Made by a program: the position numbers and the translations under genes. From JALYRV01 sp040902895 (GTDB lineage Bacteria > Acidobacteriota > Vicinamibacteria > Vicinamibacterales > SCN-69-37): DNA of 64,000 bases. Under the pieces are notes generated by a model. The model was given only the letters and a program-made list of their open reading frames with translations, did not search any database and was not told the origin of the DNA. Shown in pieces: positions 8,113 through 16,716 of this stretch. How positions within the stretch are numbered: the stretch's first letter is position 1; every line of letters starts with the position of its first letter. Location of the stretch: positions 18,484-82,483 of the forward strand of contig JBBDWL010000117.1 of NCBI GenBank assembly GCA_040902895.1, written 5' to 3'.

Positions 8113-10506
8113 CTACTCGCTCCGCAGGGCGTTGGCCGGATCGACGCGTAGCGCCTTCCGCAAGGGGACGAGGCAGGCGGCCAGGGCGGCACCGCCGAGG
8201 ACGAGCGCGACGACGCCGAGCGTCAGCGGATCGCCCGGCGGCGTCTCGAACAGCAGCGTCTTCATCGCGCGCGCGAGCAGGAGCGCGGAAGGAATACCAA
8301 TCGCCAGGCCGGCCGCGGCCAGGATGACGCCGTGCGTGAGAATCAGCCTGACGACGCTGCCGCGCGACGCTCCCAGCGCGACACGGATGCCGATCTCGCG
8401 CGTCCGCTGCGACACGCTGTAGGCCACCACGCCGTAAATGCCGATGGCGGCGAGAATGAGCGCGACCGCCGCGAACACGGCGAGCAGACGCGCGATCAAT
8501 CGCGGCTGTGCGACCGACGCCGAGACGATCTGCTCGAGCGTCCGGACATTGGCGATCGGCTGCACCGGGTCGAGCCGCTGCACGTCCGCCCGCGCGCTTG
8601 CGACGATCGTCTGCGGATCTCCGGTCGTTCTGACCACCGCAAACATCGTCGTATACGCGTTCTTGACGTGCGGCCAGTAGATCATCGCCCGCGTCGGCTC
8701 ACCGAGATTCGCGTGGCGAATGTCCCCGACCACGCCGATCACTTCCTGAAAGTCATCGTTCACCCAACTGATCGACACTCTTTTGCCGATAGGGTTCTGG
8801 CCCGGAAACGCCTGCTCTGCCATCGCTTCGCTGATGACGACGACGTTCCGATCCTGGCGATGCTCGTCGGCGTTGAAGAGACGGCCCGCCTTGAGCGGAA
8901 TGCCCATCACGGAGAAGTAGTCGCCGCTGATCACGCGCACTTCGGTCACCGGCATGGCACCGGCCTCGAGCTGCGGGTGTCCTTCCGGGCGGTACGACGT
9001 CGCCGAGGCCGGCCCGGTCATCGGCAGAAAGCTGATCGCGCCCGCAGCCGACACGAACGGCATGGCGCGAAGGCGTTCGTGCAACTGCTCGAAGAATTGC
9101 CGGGACTTGCCCGAGTACTGCGCCGGCGGCAGTGCAACGGAAAAGGTCATGATGCGCTCGGTCTCGAATCCGGGCTCGACGGCCGTCAACCGGGCGAAGC
9201 TTTGGAGCATCAGGCCCGCGCCGGTGAGCAGCACCATTGCGAGAGCAATCTCGCCGACGACAAGCACGGCCCGCGCTCGTGCGGCGCGCGCACTCGTGCC
9301 TGAACGTCCTGCATCCTTCAGCGCGTTGGTGACGCTCGCGCGCCGCGACCACAGCGCCGGCGCGAGGCCGAAGAGAATGCCGGTGACGATGCAGACGAGC
9401 GCGGTGAAGGCGAGTACCCGGACGTCGAGACCAATTTCGTGCGCGCGCGGAAGCGTGAGGCCTCGTTCTGCGGCAACCAGGAGCACACGCACAAGCCAGT
9501 AGGCCAGCAGCAAGCCGGCGGCGCCTCCCAGGAATGCAAGCGTCAGGCTTTCCGCAAGCGCCTGCCGCGCCAGCCGCGTCCATGTCGCGCCAAGCGCGGT
9601 ACGAACGGCGGTCTCACGCTGCCGCGCCGCGGCGCGGGCCAGCAGCAGGCTTGCGACATTCGCACAGGCGACCAGCACGACGAAACCCACCGCGCCGAGC
9701 AGCACGAGCAGCGTCGGCTTCAAGTCGCCCGCGACATGCACGCTCAGCGGCTGCACGTTCGCGCTCCATCCCTTGTTGGTGGCCGGGAATTCGGACGACA
9801 GCCCGCCGGAAATGCGCGTCATTTCCTGATGCGCCTGCTCGATTGGCACGCCCGGCTTCAGCCGGGCGACGACTCGGATGGATCGGCCACGCGGCGTGCG
9901 CAACTCAGGAGGCAGCGCGAGCGGCATCCAGACGTCGACGTTCCGATCGAGAAACTGGAAACCTGTCGGCACCACGCCGATGATTTCAACGGGCTGGCCG
10001 GCAATCGTGAGCTTCCGTCCGAGAATTGCGGGATCGCCGCCGAAGCGCCGGTGCCAGAGTCCGTGGCTGATCAGCATCTTCGAGCGCGGCGGCACATCCT
10101 CCTCGGGACGGAACGTGCGGCCCAGGGCGGGCGACACGCCAAGAATCCGAAAGAGCGGCTCGCTGACGATCTGCATGCGCAATTCTTCCGGGGCGCCTCC
10201 TTCGGACAGATTCACCGACGTCTGGAACATCGCCGCCATGTCGACGAACGAAGTCTGCCGCTCACGCCAATGGACGTAGTTGCCGGGCGAAACGACATTC
10301 GTGCGGCGATCGCGTGAGATGTTGTGCTCCCACACCATTACCAGGTCGTCTGGACTTGCGTAGGGCAACGGCTTGAGAAGGACGCCGTCAACGACCGAGA
10401 AGACGGCGGCATTCGCGCCGATGCCGAGCGCGAGCGTGAGGATGGCCACCAGGGCGAACCCCGGCGCGCGGTACAGCGATCGCAACGCGAGGCGGAAGTC
10501 AGTCAT
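8113..10506 (-). CDS. ADOP-type ABC permease (duplicated MacB/FtsX)
   Basis: A 797-residue inner-membrane protein with two MacB-PCD/FtsX repeats, the 'duplicated orphan permease' type abundant in Acidobacteriota. The first transmembrane segment follows RSLYRAPGFALVAILTLALGIG. The first periplasmic domain is at ~45-250, and the first helix bundle (VGFVVLVACANVASLLLARAAARQRE) is at ~280-380. The second repeat begins near residue 410 and ends with QRTREIGIRVALGASRGSVVRLI and RVDPANALRSE. It lacks the ~60-residue cytoplasmic N-terminal segment seen in PadR-linked members. No partner ATPase is adjacent. Substrate is unknown. A tRNA-Ser gene lies 42 bp upstream. Confidence 0.92.
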   Translation of the reverse strand: MTDFRLALRSLYRAPGFALVAILTLALGIGANAAVFSVVDGVLLKPLPYASPDDLVMVWEHNISRDRRTNVVSPGNYVHWRERQTSFVDMAAMFQTSVNLSEGGAPEELRMQIVSEPLFRILGVSPALGRTFRPEEDVPPRSKMLISHGLWHRRFGGDPAILGRKLTIAGQPVEIIGVVPTGFQFLDRNVDVWMPLALPPELRTPRGRSIRVVARLKPGVPIEQAHQEMTRISGGLSSEFPATNKGWSANVQPLSVHVAGDLKPTLLVLLGAVGFVVLVACANVASLLLARAAARQRETAVRTALGATWTRLARQALAESLTLAFLGGAAGLLLAYWLVRVLLVAAERGLTLPRAHEIGLDVRVLAFTALVCIVTGILFGLAPALWSRRASVTNALKDAGRSGTSARAARARAVLVVGEIALAMVLLTGAGLMLQSFARLTAVEPGFETERIMTFSVALPPAQYSGKSRQFFEQLHERLRAMPFVSAAGAISFLPMTGPASATSYRPEGHPQLEAGAMPVTEVRVISGDYFSVMGIPLKAGRLFNADEHRQDRNVVVISEAMAEQAFPGQNPIGKRVSISWVNDDFQEVIGVVGDIRHANLGEPTRAMIYWPHVKNAYTTMFAVVRTTGDPQTIVASARADVQRLDPVQPIANVRTLEQIVSASVAQPRLIARLLAVFAAVALILAAIGIYGVVAYSVSQRTREIGIRVALGASRGSVVRLILTHGVILAAAGLAIGIPSALLLARAMKTLLFETPPGDPLTLGVVALVLGGAALAACLVPLRKALRVDPANALRSE

Positions 10507-10547
10507 CGCGAGAGTTGGACGTCGGCACGCAAGAAACCGTTTGGGTT

Positions 10548-10641
10548 TGGCGGTGAGGCAGGGATTCGAACCCTGGGTACAGGTTTAAGCCCGTACAACG
10601 GTTTAGCAAACCGCCGCTTTCGGCCACTCAGCCACCTCACC
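10548..10641 (-). tRNA. tRNA-Ser (anticodon GCT), CCA encoded
   Basis: On the minus strand the acceptor GGTGAGG starts at 10641 and pairs with CCTCACC. The discriminator is G and an encoded CCA lies at 10550-10548. The anticodon loop TTTGCTAA gives GCT for AGC/AGU codons. The long variable arm around TTGTACGGGCTTAAACC is typical of tRNA-Ser, and the T-loop is GGTTCGAATCC. Confidence 0.96.
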
Positions 10642-10678
10642 GCGGGGATGCTGCAAACTCTTAGTATACGGCCACCCC

Positions 10679-13168
10679 TCAGACGGGCAATCCCAGCCTA
10701 TCCAGAAGCGCCGTGAACCGTGGCTCGTGACGGATCGGGTCGAACATGGGCTCAACTTTCAGATAGACGAGCAACCCCGATCGGACGTCGCACGCCCGCT
10801 CGAGCCAGTCCAGGGCCTCACCGGCGCGCCCGAGGCCTACGAGAGCCAGGCCGAGATCGTAGGAGGCCGCCTCGCCCCGCCGATATCGCCGTTCGAGGTC
10901 GTGGAGGATTGGTTCCGCCTGCCGGGCCCGTCCGGCACTCCCGTAGATGTGTCCGAGAACCGCGCGCATGACGCTTCGGGGATCGTCGGGCGCGAGCGCC
11001 GACTCAAACTGAGCGATGGCTTCGTCGTAGCGCCCCTGCGCCGCGTACGCCATGCCGAGATCCAGTTGGGCCTGGACGAACGTCGCATCCATGTCGAGCG
11101 TCCGCCGGCACTGCGCGATTGCAGCGGAGTAACGGCGCTGGAAATGCAGCACGCGCCCCACCGCGGTGCTGATGATGAGCGACAGCGGATCCAGCTCGTG
11201 CGCGCGGTGGATCTCCGACGCCGCCTCGGCATGACGGCCGAGCGCCGATAACAGCAGCGCGAGGCGATGGTGCGCGGGGGCATACCCCGGACTGAGCTCG
11301 CATGCGCGCGCGAACGCCTGTTCGGCGGCCGCCCAGTTCCAGTCGATGCGGAATCGTACGAATCCCAGTGTGGTCTGAACTTCCGCATCGGTTGGATCCA
11401 GTTGCAGCGCCTGCTCCGCGGCCTCGCGCGCGCGATCCATCAATCGCGAGGACGGATCGCCATACGCGGCGGCGCTCAGAAGCGTCCAGCAGTCGGCAAG
11501 GCCCGCGTACGAGAGCGCGTGGTTGCGGTCTTCCGCTATCGCCTGCTCGAAAAAGGCGATGGCTTTCGTAAAACCATCGAGCGTGCGCTTCGCGAGGTGG
11601 AACCGGCCTTTCAGGTGCGCTTCGAACGCCCGCGGATTCGAGGTATGGCGCTTGGCGATCCGTTTCCGCTCCGCCGATGTGAGCCGCGGGCGCAATTGTT
11701 CGGCGATTTCCTCTGCCGTCTCCTCCTGCAGCGTCAGGGCATCCGCCGCACGACGCTGCAGCTGGCCGCCCCATATCTGCGAGCCGTCCAGACAATCGAC
11801 CAGCTCGGCGGCGATGACAAGGCCGTCGGCCGCCGGACGAAGACGTCCCGTGAGCACGGCCCGCACGCCAAGCTCCTGACCGACCGTCTGCGCGTCGACG
11901 TCGCGTCCCTTGTAGCGGAACACCGTGCTGCGTGCCATCACCTTGAGCGTGGGGAGCCGCGACAGCGCATTTATCAGGCCCTCGGTGATCCCGTCCGCGA
12001 GGTACTCGACGTCGGCCACGCCTGGCGGCGTGGCCAGCGGCAGCACCGCGATCGAATCGATGGTCTTGCGGCCCCGGCGCGCGGAGGATCTCCGGGGGCG
12101 GGTGGCCGCCGCCTCCGGCACCAGCGCGGTGCCGGTGTAGGCCTTCAGTGCCATCAGCGCCGCATGCAGCTCGCGTGCATTCGCGAACCGTCCGGCCGGC
12201 GACTTCGCGAGGGCGCGCTCCACACACGCGGCGAGCGCGGGCGGCGCCTCGGCCAGCGGCGGCTGCCGTGCCGTCAGAACCGCGGCGAGAATATCCGCAA
12301 CCGTCTGTCCCTCGAACGGCGGGCGGCCCGCGATCATTTCGTACAGCACGACGCCGAGACTCCACACATCGGTGCGCGGATCCAGCGGCATCCCCCGCGC
12401 CTGTTCGGGCGACATGTAACGCGGGGTGCCCATCAACAGGCCAGACTGCGTCTGCGTCTCGTGACCTGCCGGAACATTGACCGACTTTGCCAGGCCGAAA
12501 TCCAGCACCTTGATATAGCCATCCGGCCGCAGCATCACATTCTCAGGCTTGACATCACGATGCACGATGCCCCGTTCGTGCGCGGCGGCGAGGGCGCTCG
12601 CGATTTGAATACCCATGTCGACCGCCTCGATAATGCCTAGCGCCCCATGCTGCAGGCGCGCGCGGAGCGTGCAGCCCTCAATGAACTCCGTGACAATGTA
12701 GGGCCGCCCGTCGATCTCGCCGAATGCATGCACGACGAGAATGTGGGGATGATTGAGCGAGGAGACGGCCTTTGCTTCCTGCTGGAAGCGGCGAAGGTGC
12801 GACGGGTCGGCGTGCGCGTCGCCGGAAAGAAGCTTCAGCGCAACGGGGCGATCGAGCGCATCCTCGTGCGCCAGGTACACATCCCCCATGCCGCCGGATC
12901 CGATGCGTGAGACGACGCGATAGCCGCCGGCCGTACGGCCCGTGAGATCCTCGCCCTGCCCTGCGAGCTCCCGGACCAGCGATGGGGGTTGTTCGAGAAA
13001 GTCGGATGCGTGATCGTGCGAGGCGAGCAGGGCGTCCACCTGCTCGCGTAGCGCGCCGCGCTCGCCGCACGCCTGTGCGAGATAGCTGTCCCGTTCCGGG
13101 CCCGCGCGCTGAAGCGCCTCGTCGAAGATCGCCCGCACCCGCGTCCAGTCCTCGGGACGGAAGATCAT
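10679..13168 (-). CDS. Ser/Thr protein kinase with TolB-like segment and C-terminal TPR repeats
   Basis: An 829-residue protein. The kinase domain spans ~83-345 with all key motifs: GSGGMGDVYLA (P-loop), VALK with Lys112, HRDVKPEN (catalytic loop 203-210), DFGLA (223-227) and MSPEQARG. Residues ~370-495 match the TolB/adenylate-cyclase-linked segment found in many acidobacterial kinases (SIAVLPLAT, LADGITEGLINALSRLP, GSQIWGGQL). Residues ~510-829 are TPR-like helical repeats (ALSYAGLADCWTLL, APAHHRLALLLSALG). No transmembrane segment is evident, so it is likely cytoplasmic. It starts 7 nt after the ECF-like sigma stop. This sigma-kinase pairing is common in the phylum and suggests the kinase controls or answers to the sigma factor. 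Confidence 0.92.
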   Translation of the reverse strand: MIFRPEDWTRVRAIFDEALQRAGPERDSYLAQACGERGALREQVDALLASHDHASDFLEQPPSLVRELAGQGEDLTGRTAGGYRVVSRIGSGGMGDVYLAHEDALDRPVALKLLSGDAHADPSHLRRFQQEAKAVSSLNHPHILVVHAFGEIDGRPYIVTEFIEGCTLRARLQHGALGIIEAVDMGIQIASALAAAHERGIVHRDVKPENVMLRPDGYIKVLDFGLAKSVNVPAGHETQTQSGLLMGTPRYMSPEQARGMPLDPRTDVWSLGVVLYEMIAGRPPFEGQTVADILAAVLTARQPPLAEAPPALAACVERALAKSPAGRFANARELHAALMALKAYTGTALVPEAAATRPRRSSARRGRKTIDSIAVLPLATPPGVADVEYLADGITEGLINALSRLPTLKVMARSTVFRYKGRDVDAQTVGQELGVRAVLTGRLRPAADGLVIAAELVDCLDGSQIWGGQLQRRAADALTLQEETAEEIAEQLRPRLTSAERKRIAKRHTSNPRAFEAHLKGRFHLAKRTLDGFTKAIAFFEQAIAEDRNHALSYAGLADCWTLLSAAAYGDPSSRLMDRAREAAEQALQLDPTDAEVQTTLGFVRFRIDWNWAAAEQAFARACELSPGYAPAHHRLALLLSALGRHAEAASEIHRAHELDPLSLIISTAVGRVLHFQRRYSAAIAQCRRTLDMDATFVQAQLDLGMAYAAQGRYDEAIAQFESALAPDDPRSVMRAVLGHIYGSAGRARQAEPILHDLERRYRRGEAASYDLGLALVGLGRAGEALDWLERACDVRSGLLVYLKVEPMFDPIRHEPRFTALLDRLGLPV

Positions 13169-13175
13169 GCGCCGC

Positions 13176-13691
13176 TCATGTGCGCGTCAGATAGTGATAA
13201 AGCCAGGCGCGCGCCGACATCCAATCGCGCCCGACCGTGGCCGGTGAAATGTCAAGCGCCTGCGCGGTTTCATCCAGCGTCAGACCGCCGAAGAATCTGA
13301 GCTCGACGACGCGGGCCTGCTGCGCATCGAATCGAGCCAGTTCCTCCAGAGCCGCGTCAAGGGCCTCGACATCGATCGGGGGTTCGGGTGCAGCGGCATC
13401 GTGACGATCGATGGACGTGAGCTGCACGCCGCCCCCCCGCTTGCCGCGATCGCGGCTCCGCGCATGATCGATCAGAATGCGCCGCATCTGTGTCGCGGCC
13501 ATGGCAAAAAAATGTGTGCGATCGCGCCACGCGGTGCCGTGGATCCCGGCCAGCCGCACGTAGGCTTCGTTCACGAGCGCCGTCGCTTGCAGAACGTGAT
13601 CGCCACGCTCGCCGCGCATGTAGTGCCGCGCGAGCCTCCGAAGCTCGTCGTAGACGAGCGGGGCGAATTGATCCGAGCTGTCTCGGGCCAT
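13176..13691 (-). CDS. ECF-like RNA polymerase sigma factor (Sig-70 X6 type)
   Basis: About 171 residues. Region 2 is PLVYDELRRLARHYMRGER..LQATALVNEAYVRL, followed by FFAMAATQMRRILIDHARS. Region 4 is QQARVVELRFFGGLTLDETAQALDISPATVGRDWMSARAWL. This is the acidobacterial/planctomycete ECF-like family that sits next to kinases. The start is uncertain. ATG 13691 is used, but the upstream codons (NIPRLMARDS) align with the family's usual first helix, so translation may begin up to 66 nt earlier at 13757. A possible promoter (TTGGCC, 16 nt, GATAAC) ends just upstream of 13691. The downstream kinase is 7 nt away. Confidence 0.88.
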   Translation of the reverse strand: MARDSSDQFAPLVYDELRRLARHYMRGERGDHVLQATALVNEAYVRLAGIHGTAWRDRTHFFAMAATQMRRILIDHARSRDRGKRGGGVQLTSIDRHDAAAPEPPIDVEALDAALEELARFDAQQARVVELRFFGGLTLDETAQALDISPATVGRDWMSARAWLYHYLTRT

Positions 13692-13809
13692 CAGGCGCGG
13701 GATGTTATCGCGCCGCGGCCGGGACGGCCAAGCCCTTTCGGAGGCCGTGAGTGACATTGGTGCAGGAAAACGCCTTATGGGTAACAATCCGTTTTCTCAG
13801 GAGGAAAGC

Positions 13810-14361
13810 ATGACCTGGTACCATTCGCACCGTATGACCAGCGCGGGGATCGCGCTGGACGCCGGCACGGCAGCCCTTTTGTCGTTCGTGGATCAGCTGT
13901 CCGAGGACGCCTGCCACCGGCCGCTGCCTGGGGGCTGGACCCCGGCCGGCCATGTCGAGCACGTCGCGCTGACGAACGATGTGTTTCTCGGCGTCCTCAA
14001 AGGCGGCGCGGGATGCAGCGGCCCGATCTCGCCGTATCAGGGCACGTCTGACTATTCCGACAGCACCTGGAGCATGGATGCGCCGCCTCCGGCGACCGCT
14101 CCGCCGATTCTCATTCCGTCAGCAGGAATCGACCGGGTGGCTGCGAGCGCGCACTTGCGCAGCTCGAGCGCCAGACTGTGCGCCGCGATTCGGGATCTCG
14201 ACACGGAGCTCGCGCTCTACTGCGTGCGCCTGCCATGGGCGGCGGTGTCCGTCTACCAGATGTGCGAGTGGGCCTCGGGACACACGCTCCGTCACATCAC
14301 GCAGATCAACCGGGAGCTTCAGATCGGCGTCATGCGGGCACCGCAAGTAGAGCAGATCTGA
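13810..14361 (+). CDS. DinB-fold protein
   Basis: A 183-residue DinB-like four-helix-bundle protein. Likely metal-ligand positions are GHVEHVALTND near residue 50 and GHTLRHITQINREL near the C-terminus. The middle is a Pro/Ser-rich loop (SMDAPPPATAPPILIPS). A strong Shine-Dalgarno (AGGAGGAAAG) fixes the start at 13810 rather than at upstream in-frame codons. It is divergent from the sigma factor gene and convergent with arsR (18 nt apart). The family contains thiol-dependent transferases and uncharacterised stress proteins; the substrate cannot be assigned. Confidence 0.82.
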   Translation: MTWYHSHRMTSAGIALDAGTAALLSFVDQLSEDACHRPLPGGWTPAGHVEHVALTNDVFLGVLKGGAGCSGPISPYQGTSDYSDSTWSMDAPPPATAPPILIPSAGIDRVAASAHLRSSSARLCAAIRDLDTELALYCVRLPWAAVSVYQMCEWASGHTLRHITQINRELQIGVMRAPQVEQI

Positions 14362-14379
14362 ACCGGCTACCCGCTGGGG

Positions 14380-14763
14380 TCAGGAACAGCAGGCGGGGTC
14401 GCAGCAGGCGGCCGTCTTCACGTCCAGCCCTGCGACTTTGGCCAGCTTGCGGCGGTCGGATCCCACCGAGGGCGCGTGTCCCACCGCGTGCAGCGCGGCG
14501 TCGAGGATCGAACCGGCCAGACGCTCGGCGGGCGGCGACAACCGATAGTGCATCCACACACCATCGCGGCGCGTATCGACGAGCCCGGTTCTGCGAAGGT
14601 AGGCCAGATGCCGCGAAACGGTCGGCTGCGGCAGATTCAACGACTCGTGGATGTTGCAGACGCAGACTTCCCCGGCGGCGAGCAGCGCCAGGATGCGCAG
14701 GCGCGTCCGGTCGCCCAGCGCCTTGAACAGGTCTTCGAGGTGATTGAGCTGGTCGACCGCCAC
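14380..14763 (-). CDS. arsR: ArsR-family As(III)-responsive repressor
   Basis: A 127-residue winged-helix repressor. The arsenite-binding C-x-C is intact as GEVCVCNIHE (Cys34, Cys36) at the start of the recognition region. The helix-turn-helix follows as LPQPTVSRHLAYLRRTGLV. The last residues (AACCDPACCS) add four cysteines, possibly extra metalloid ligands. The start is GTG at 14763. A perfect TATAAT box on the same strand ends 7 nt upstream of that GTG, so the transcript is predicted to be leaderless. The -10 box lies in a palindromic operator like those upstream of arsM, implying autoregulation. Confidence 0.93.
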   Translation of the reverse strand: MAVDQLNHLEDLFKALGDRTRLRILALLAAGEVCVCNIHESLNLPQPTVSRHLAYLRRTGLVDTRRDGVWMHYRLSPPAERLAGSILDAALHAVGHAPSVGSDRRKLAKVAGLDVKTAACCDPACCS

Positions 14764-14769
14764 CCGTCA

Positions 14770-14799
14770 ATTATATTCGCCTTGACGTATAGATGCCAG
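14770..14799 (-). promoter_or_regulatory. arsR promoter with overlapping ArsR operator
   Basis: On the minus strand the -10 is TATAAT (14775-14770) and a weak -35 CTGGCA is 18 nt upstream (14799-14794). Overlapping it is the imperfect palindrome ATATTCGCCTTGACGTAT (14773-14790, plus strand). It has the same TATTCG..CGAATA core as the two sites at 15358-15413 except for one mismatch. Repression by ArsR is inferred from this sequence identity. Confidence 0.75.
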
Positions 14800-14800
14800 C

Positions 14801-15325
14801 TCACCAGCCGACGCGCAGCGTAATGAAGGTGGGCTTGATCGGGGTGCGGTGCGTGATCGTCGGCGCCTGATACAGCACGGTCCGGCCCCGAATCAGGGCA
14901 TCGATGCCTGCTCCGACGGCGCCGTAAAGGAGACCGCCCACCACGCCAATCGCGATCGGGCTGGCATCTTCACAATTCGTGACGACGCCGGGAGGAGGCT
15001 CGCAGGTGCCGAGGGCGCCGATCAGAAGGCCGCCCAACAGCCCGAAGGCTGCGCCGATCAGGGCCCCGTTTTTCAGTGAATCGCCGCGTTTCTCGATCCT
15101 CCGCACCTTCGCAAGGTCGAAGCGCCGTTCCTGGTCGCCGACGAGGAGCACCGCTTCCCGCATATCCAGGCGCAGAAGCTTGCCCCTGATCTCGACCCCT
15201 CGGTCATCGCGGAGAAAGACCGTCGGCCGCGCGCTCGGCTCCGCGACAGTCTGAACCGGCGGTGCCGCCGCCTGGCCGGTGGGTGGCGCGACTGCAAGCA
15301 TGAAAGCTAGGCTGAGGGGAATCAT
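14801..15325 (-). CDS. Exported glycine-zipper protein in the arsenic locus
   Basis: A 174-residue protein of unknown function. Residues 1-20 are a signal peptide (MIPLSLAFMLAVAPPTGQAA). A small beta-rich segment follows (VFLRDDRGVEIRGKLLRLDM..RRFDLAKVRRIEKRGDSL). Then come two Gly/Ala-rich hydrophobic segments (GALIGAAFGLLGGLLIGALG and IGVVGGLLYGAVGAGIDALI) that look like a glycine zipper. The protein is probably periplasmic or membrane-associated. It is divergent from arsM and shares the intergenic region holding two ArsR operators, so it may be arsenic-regulated. arsR follows 37 nt downstream from its own promoter. No homology to an arsenic transporter is visible. Confidence 0.7.
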   Translation of the reverse strand: MIPLSLAFMLAVAPPTGQAAAPPVQTVAEPSARPTVFLRDDRGVEIRGKLLRLDMREAVLLVGDQERRFDLAKVRRIEKRGDSLKNGALIGAAFGLLGGLLIGALGTCEPPPGVVTNCEDASPIAIGVVGGLLYGAVGAGIDALIRGRTVLYQAPTITHRTPIKPTFITLRVGW

Positions 15326-15357
15326 GGGCGGAGCATACCTGTCCTGGCGAGAGTGTT

Positions 15358-15413
15358 ATATTCGCCTTGACGAATAAACGACAGTCGGCATATATTCGCC
15401 TTGGCGAATATAT
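15358..15413 (+). promoter_or_regulatory. arsM promoter with two ArsR operators
   Basis: Operator 1 (15358-15377) has TATTCG and CGAATA arms. Operator 2 (15390-15413) is a perfect palindrome with 11-bp arms (ATATATTCGCC and its complement) around a TT centre. A sigma-70 promoter is embedded in them. The -35 TTGACG (15367-15372) lies inside operator 1 and the -10 TATATT (15391-15396) lies inside operator 2, with an 18-nt spacer. A repressor on either site would block polymerase. The arsM start is 40 nt downstream with a GGAGGT Shine-Dalgarno. Confidence 0.82.
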
Positions 15414-15453
15414 TAGCGCGCCGATCGGCCGCGCAGACTCGCCGGAGGTCACC

Positions 15454-16269
15454 ATGAATGAGTTGAGAGAAACAGTAAAGGCGAAATACGGCGAGGCCGC
15501 GCAGGCGGTGCTCGATGGGGCGGCGAAAACGTCCTGCTGCAGCACCAGTTGCTGCGGGGGAGGTGGCGACGACCCGATCACGCAGAATCTCTACGACGCA
15601 TCGCAGAAAGCGGCGCTGCCCGACACGGCCGTGGCCGCCTCGCTCGGCTGCGGCAACCCGACCGCGCTGGCGGAGCTGCGCAAGGGAGACGTCGTGCTCG
15701 ACCTCGGCTCGGGTGGCGGCATCGACGTGCTGCTCTCGGCCCGTCGTGTGGGGCCAACCGGGAAGGCGTTCGGCCTCGACATGACCGACGAGATGCTCGC
15801 ACTTGCGCGCCAGAACCAGCAGAAGGCCGGCGTCACCAACGTCGAGTTCCTCAAGGGTGAGATTGAAAACATTCCGCTGCCGTCCGACACGGTCGACGTG
15901 ATCATCTCGAACTGTGTGATCAATCTTTCGGGCGACAAAGACCGCGTGCTGTCGGAAGCCTTCCGCGTGCTCAAGCCAGGCGGCCGGCTCGCAATCAGCG
16001 ATGTCGTGGCACAGCGCGACGTGCCCGCGTCCATCCGGCAGAGCATGGAACACTGGATCGGCTGCATTGCCGGTGCGCTCGATCTCCGGGACTATCGCGA
16101 GAAGCTCGAACGGGCCGGCTTCGCCGGCGTGTCGTTCGAGATCACGCGCGAATATCGATCTGACGAGGCCGGAAGCTTCCTGGCCACCGCCGGCGTGCCG
16201 GCCGAAGACGCGGCCGCGGCCGACCGGGCCTTCGCGAGCGCCTTCATTCGCGCGACGAAAGGATCATGA
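15454..16269 (+). CDS. arsM: Arsenite S-adenosylmethionine methyltransferase
   Basis: A 271-residue cytoplasmic enzyme methylating As(III) with SAM. The SAM-binding motif is VLDLGSGGGID (~81-91). The three conserved arsenic-binding cysteines are all present: Cys66 in SLGCGNP, Cys154 in SNCVINLS and Cys204 in IGCIAGALD. An extra N-terminal Cys cluster (TSCCSTSCC, residues 27-34) is seen in some ArsMs. The start at 15454 follows a good Shine-Dalgarno (GGAGGT). Its stop overlaps the arsC start as ATGA. No arsenite efflux pump is adjacent, so resistance here appears to rely on reduction plus methylation. Confidence 0.95.
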   Translation: MNELRETVKAKYGEAAQAVLDGAAKTSCCSTSCCGGGGDDPITQNLYDASQKAALPDTAVAASLGCGNPTALAELRKGDVVLDLGSGGGIDVLLSARRVGPTGKAFGLDMTDEMLALARQNQQKAGVTNVEFLKGEIENIPLPSDTVDVIISNCVINLSGDKDRVLSEAFRVLKPGGRLAISDVVAQRDVPASIRQSMEHWIGCIAGALDLRDYREKLERAGFAGVSFEITREYRSDEAGSFLATAGVPAEDAAAADRAFASAFIRATKGS

Positions 16270-16685
16270 AAAAACAGGGCGTGCTCTTTCTCTGCGTTGC
16301 GAATGCGGCTCGCAGTCAGATGGCCGAGGCGCTGGCCCGATCGCTGTTCGGCGACCGGGTCAGCGTCCAAAGCGCCGGAAGCATGGCCAGTCGCGTGCAC
16401 GAGGACGCCGTAAAGGTCATTGCCGAGCGCGGCATCGACATCAGCGCCGCCAAATCGAAGGGGGTCGACACGATCGATCCCTCGGGCGTCGATCTCGTGA
16501 TCACGCTTTGCGCGGAAGACGTGTGCCCGATCTGGCCGGCGCGCATCGAGCACCTGCACTGGCCGCTTCCCGATCCGGCCGCCGCGTCCGGCGCCGACCG
16601 CCTGCAGCGGTTCCGCGCCACCCGCGACCAGATAGCGCAGCGGCTCACCGAGCTCGGACGCGAGCGCGGCTGGCTCGAGCCCTGA
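16266..16685 (+). CDS. arsC: Arsenate reductase, low-MW phosphatase type
   Basis: A 139-residue thioredoxin-coupled-type arsenate reductase converting As(V) to As(III). The P-loop is CVANAARS (Cys10 to Arg16, C-x5-R). The relay cysteines lie at Cys82 and Cys87 in TLCAEDVCP, close to the Cys10-Cys82-Cys89 arrangement known in the family. The general-acid Asp is in LPDP. It overlaps arsM by ATGA, so reduction and methylation of arsenic are coupled. Homology to tyrosine phosphatases leaves some doubt, but cysteine placement and neighbours favour ArsC. Confidence 0.9.
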   Translation: MKKQGVLFLCVANAARSQMAEALARSLFGDRVSVQSAGSMASRVHEDAVKVIAERGIDISAAKSKGVDTIDPSGVDLVITLCAEDVCPIWPARIEHLHWPLPDPAAASGADRLQRFRATRDQIAQRLTELGRERGWLEP

Positions 16686-16716
16686 GCTCCGGCGCCTGAG
16701 CCGCTACAATCCTCAG

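Noticed and set aside
7038..8327. Plus-strand open frame of 429 codons across the CNNM genes
   Set aside because: Antisense shadow with low-complexity His/Arg/Gln composition; the minus strand encodes two well-conserved CNNM/CBS proteins.
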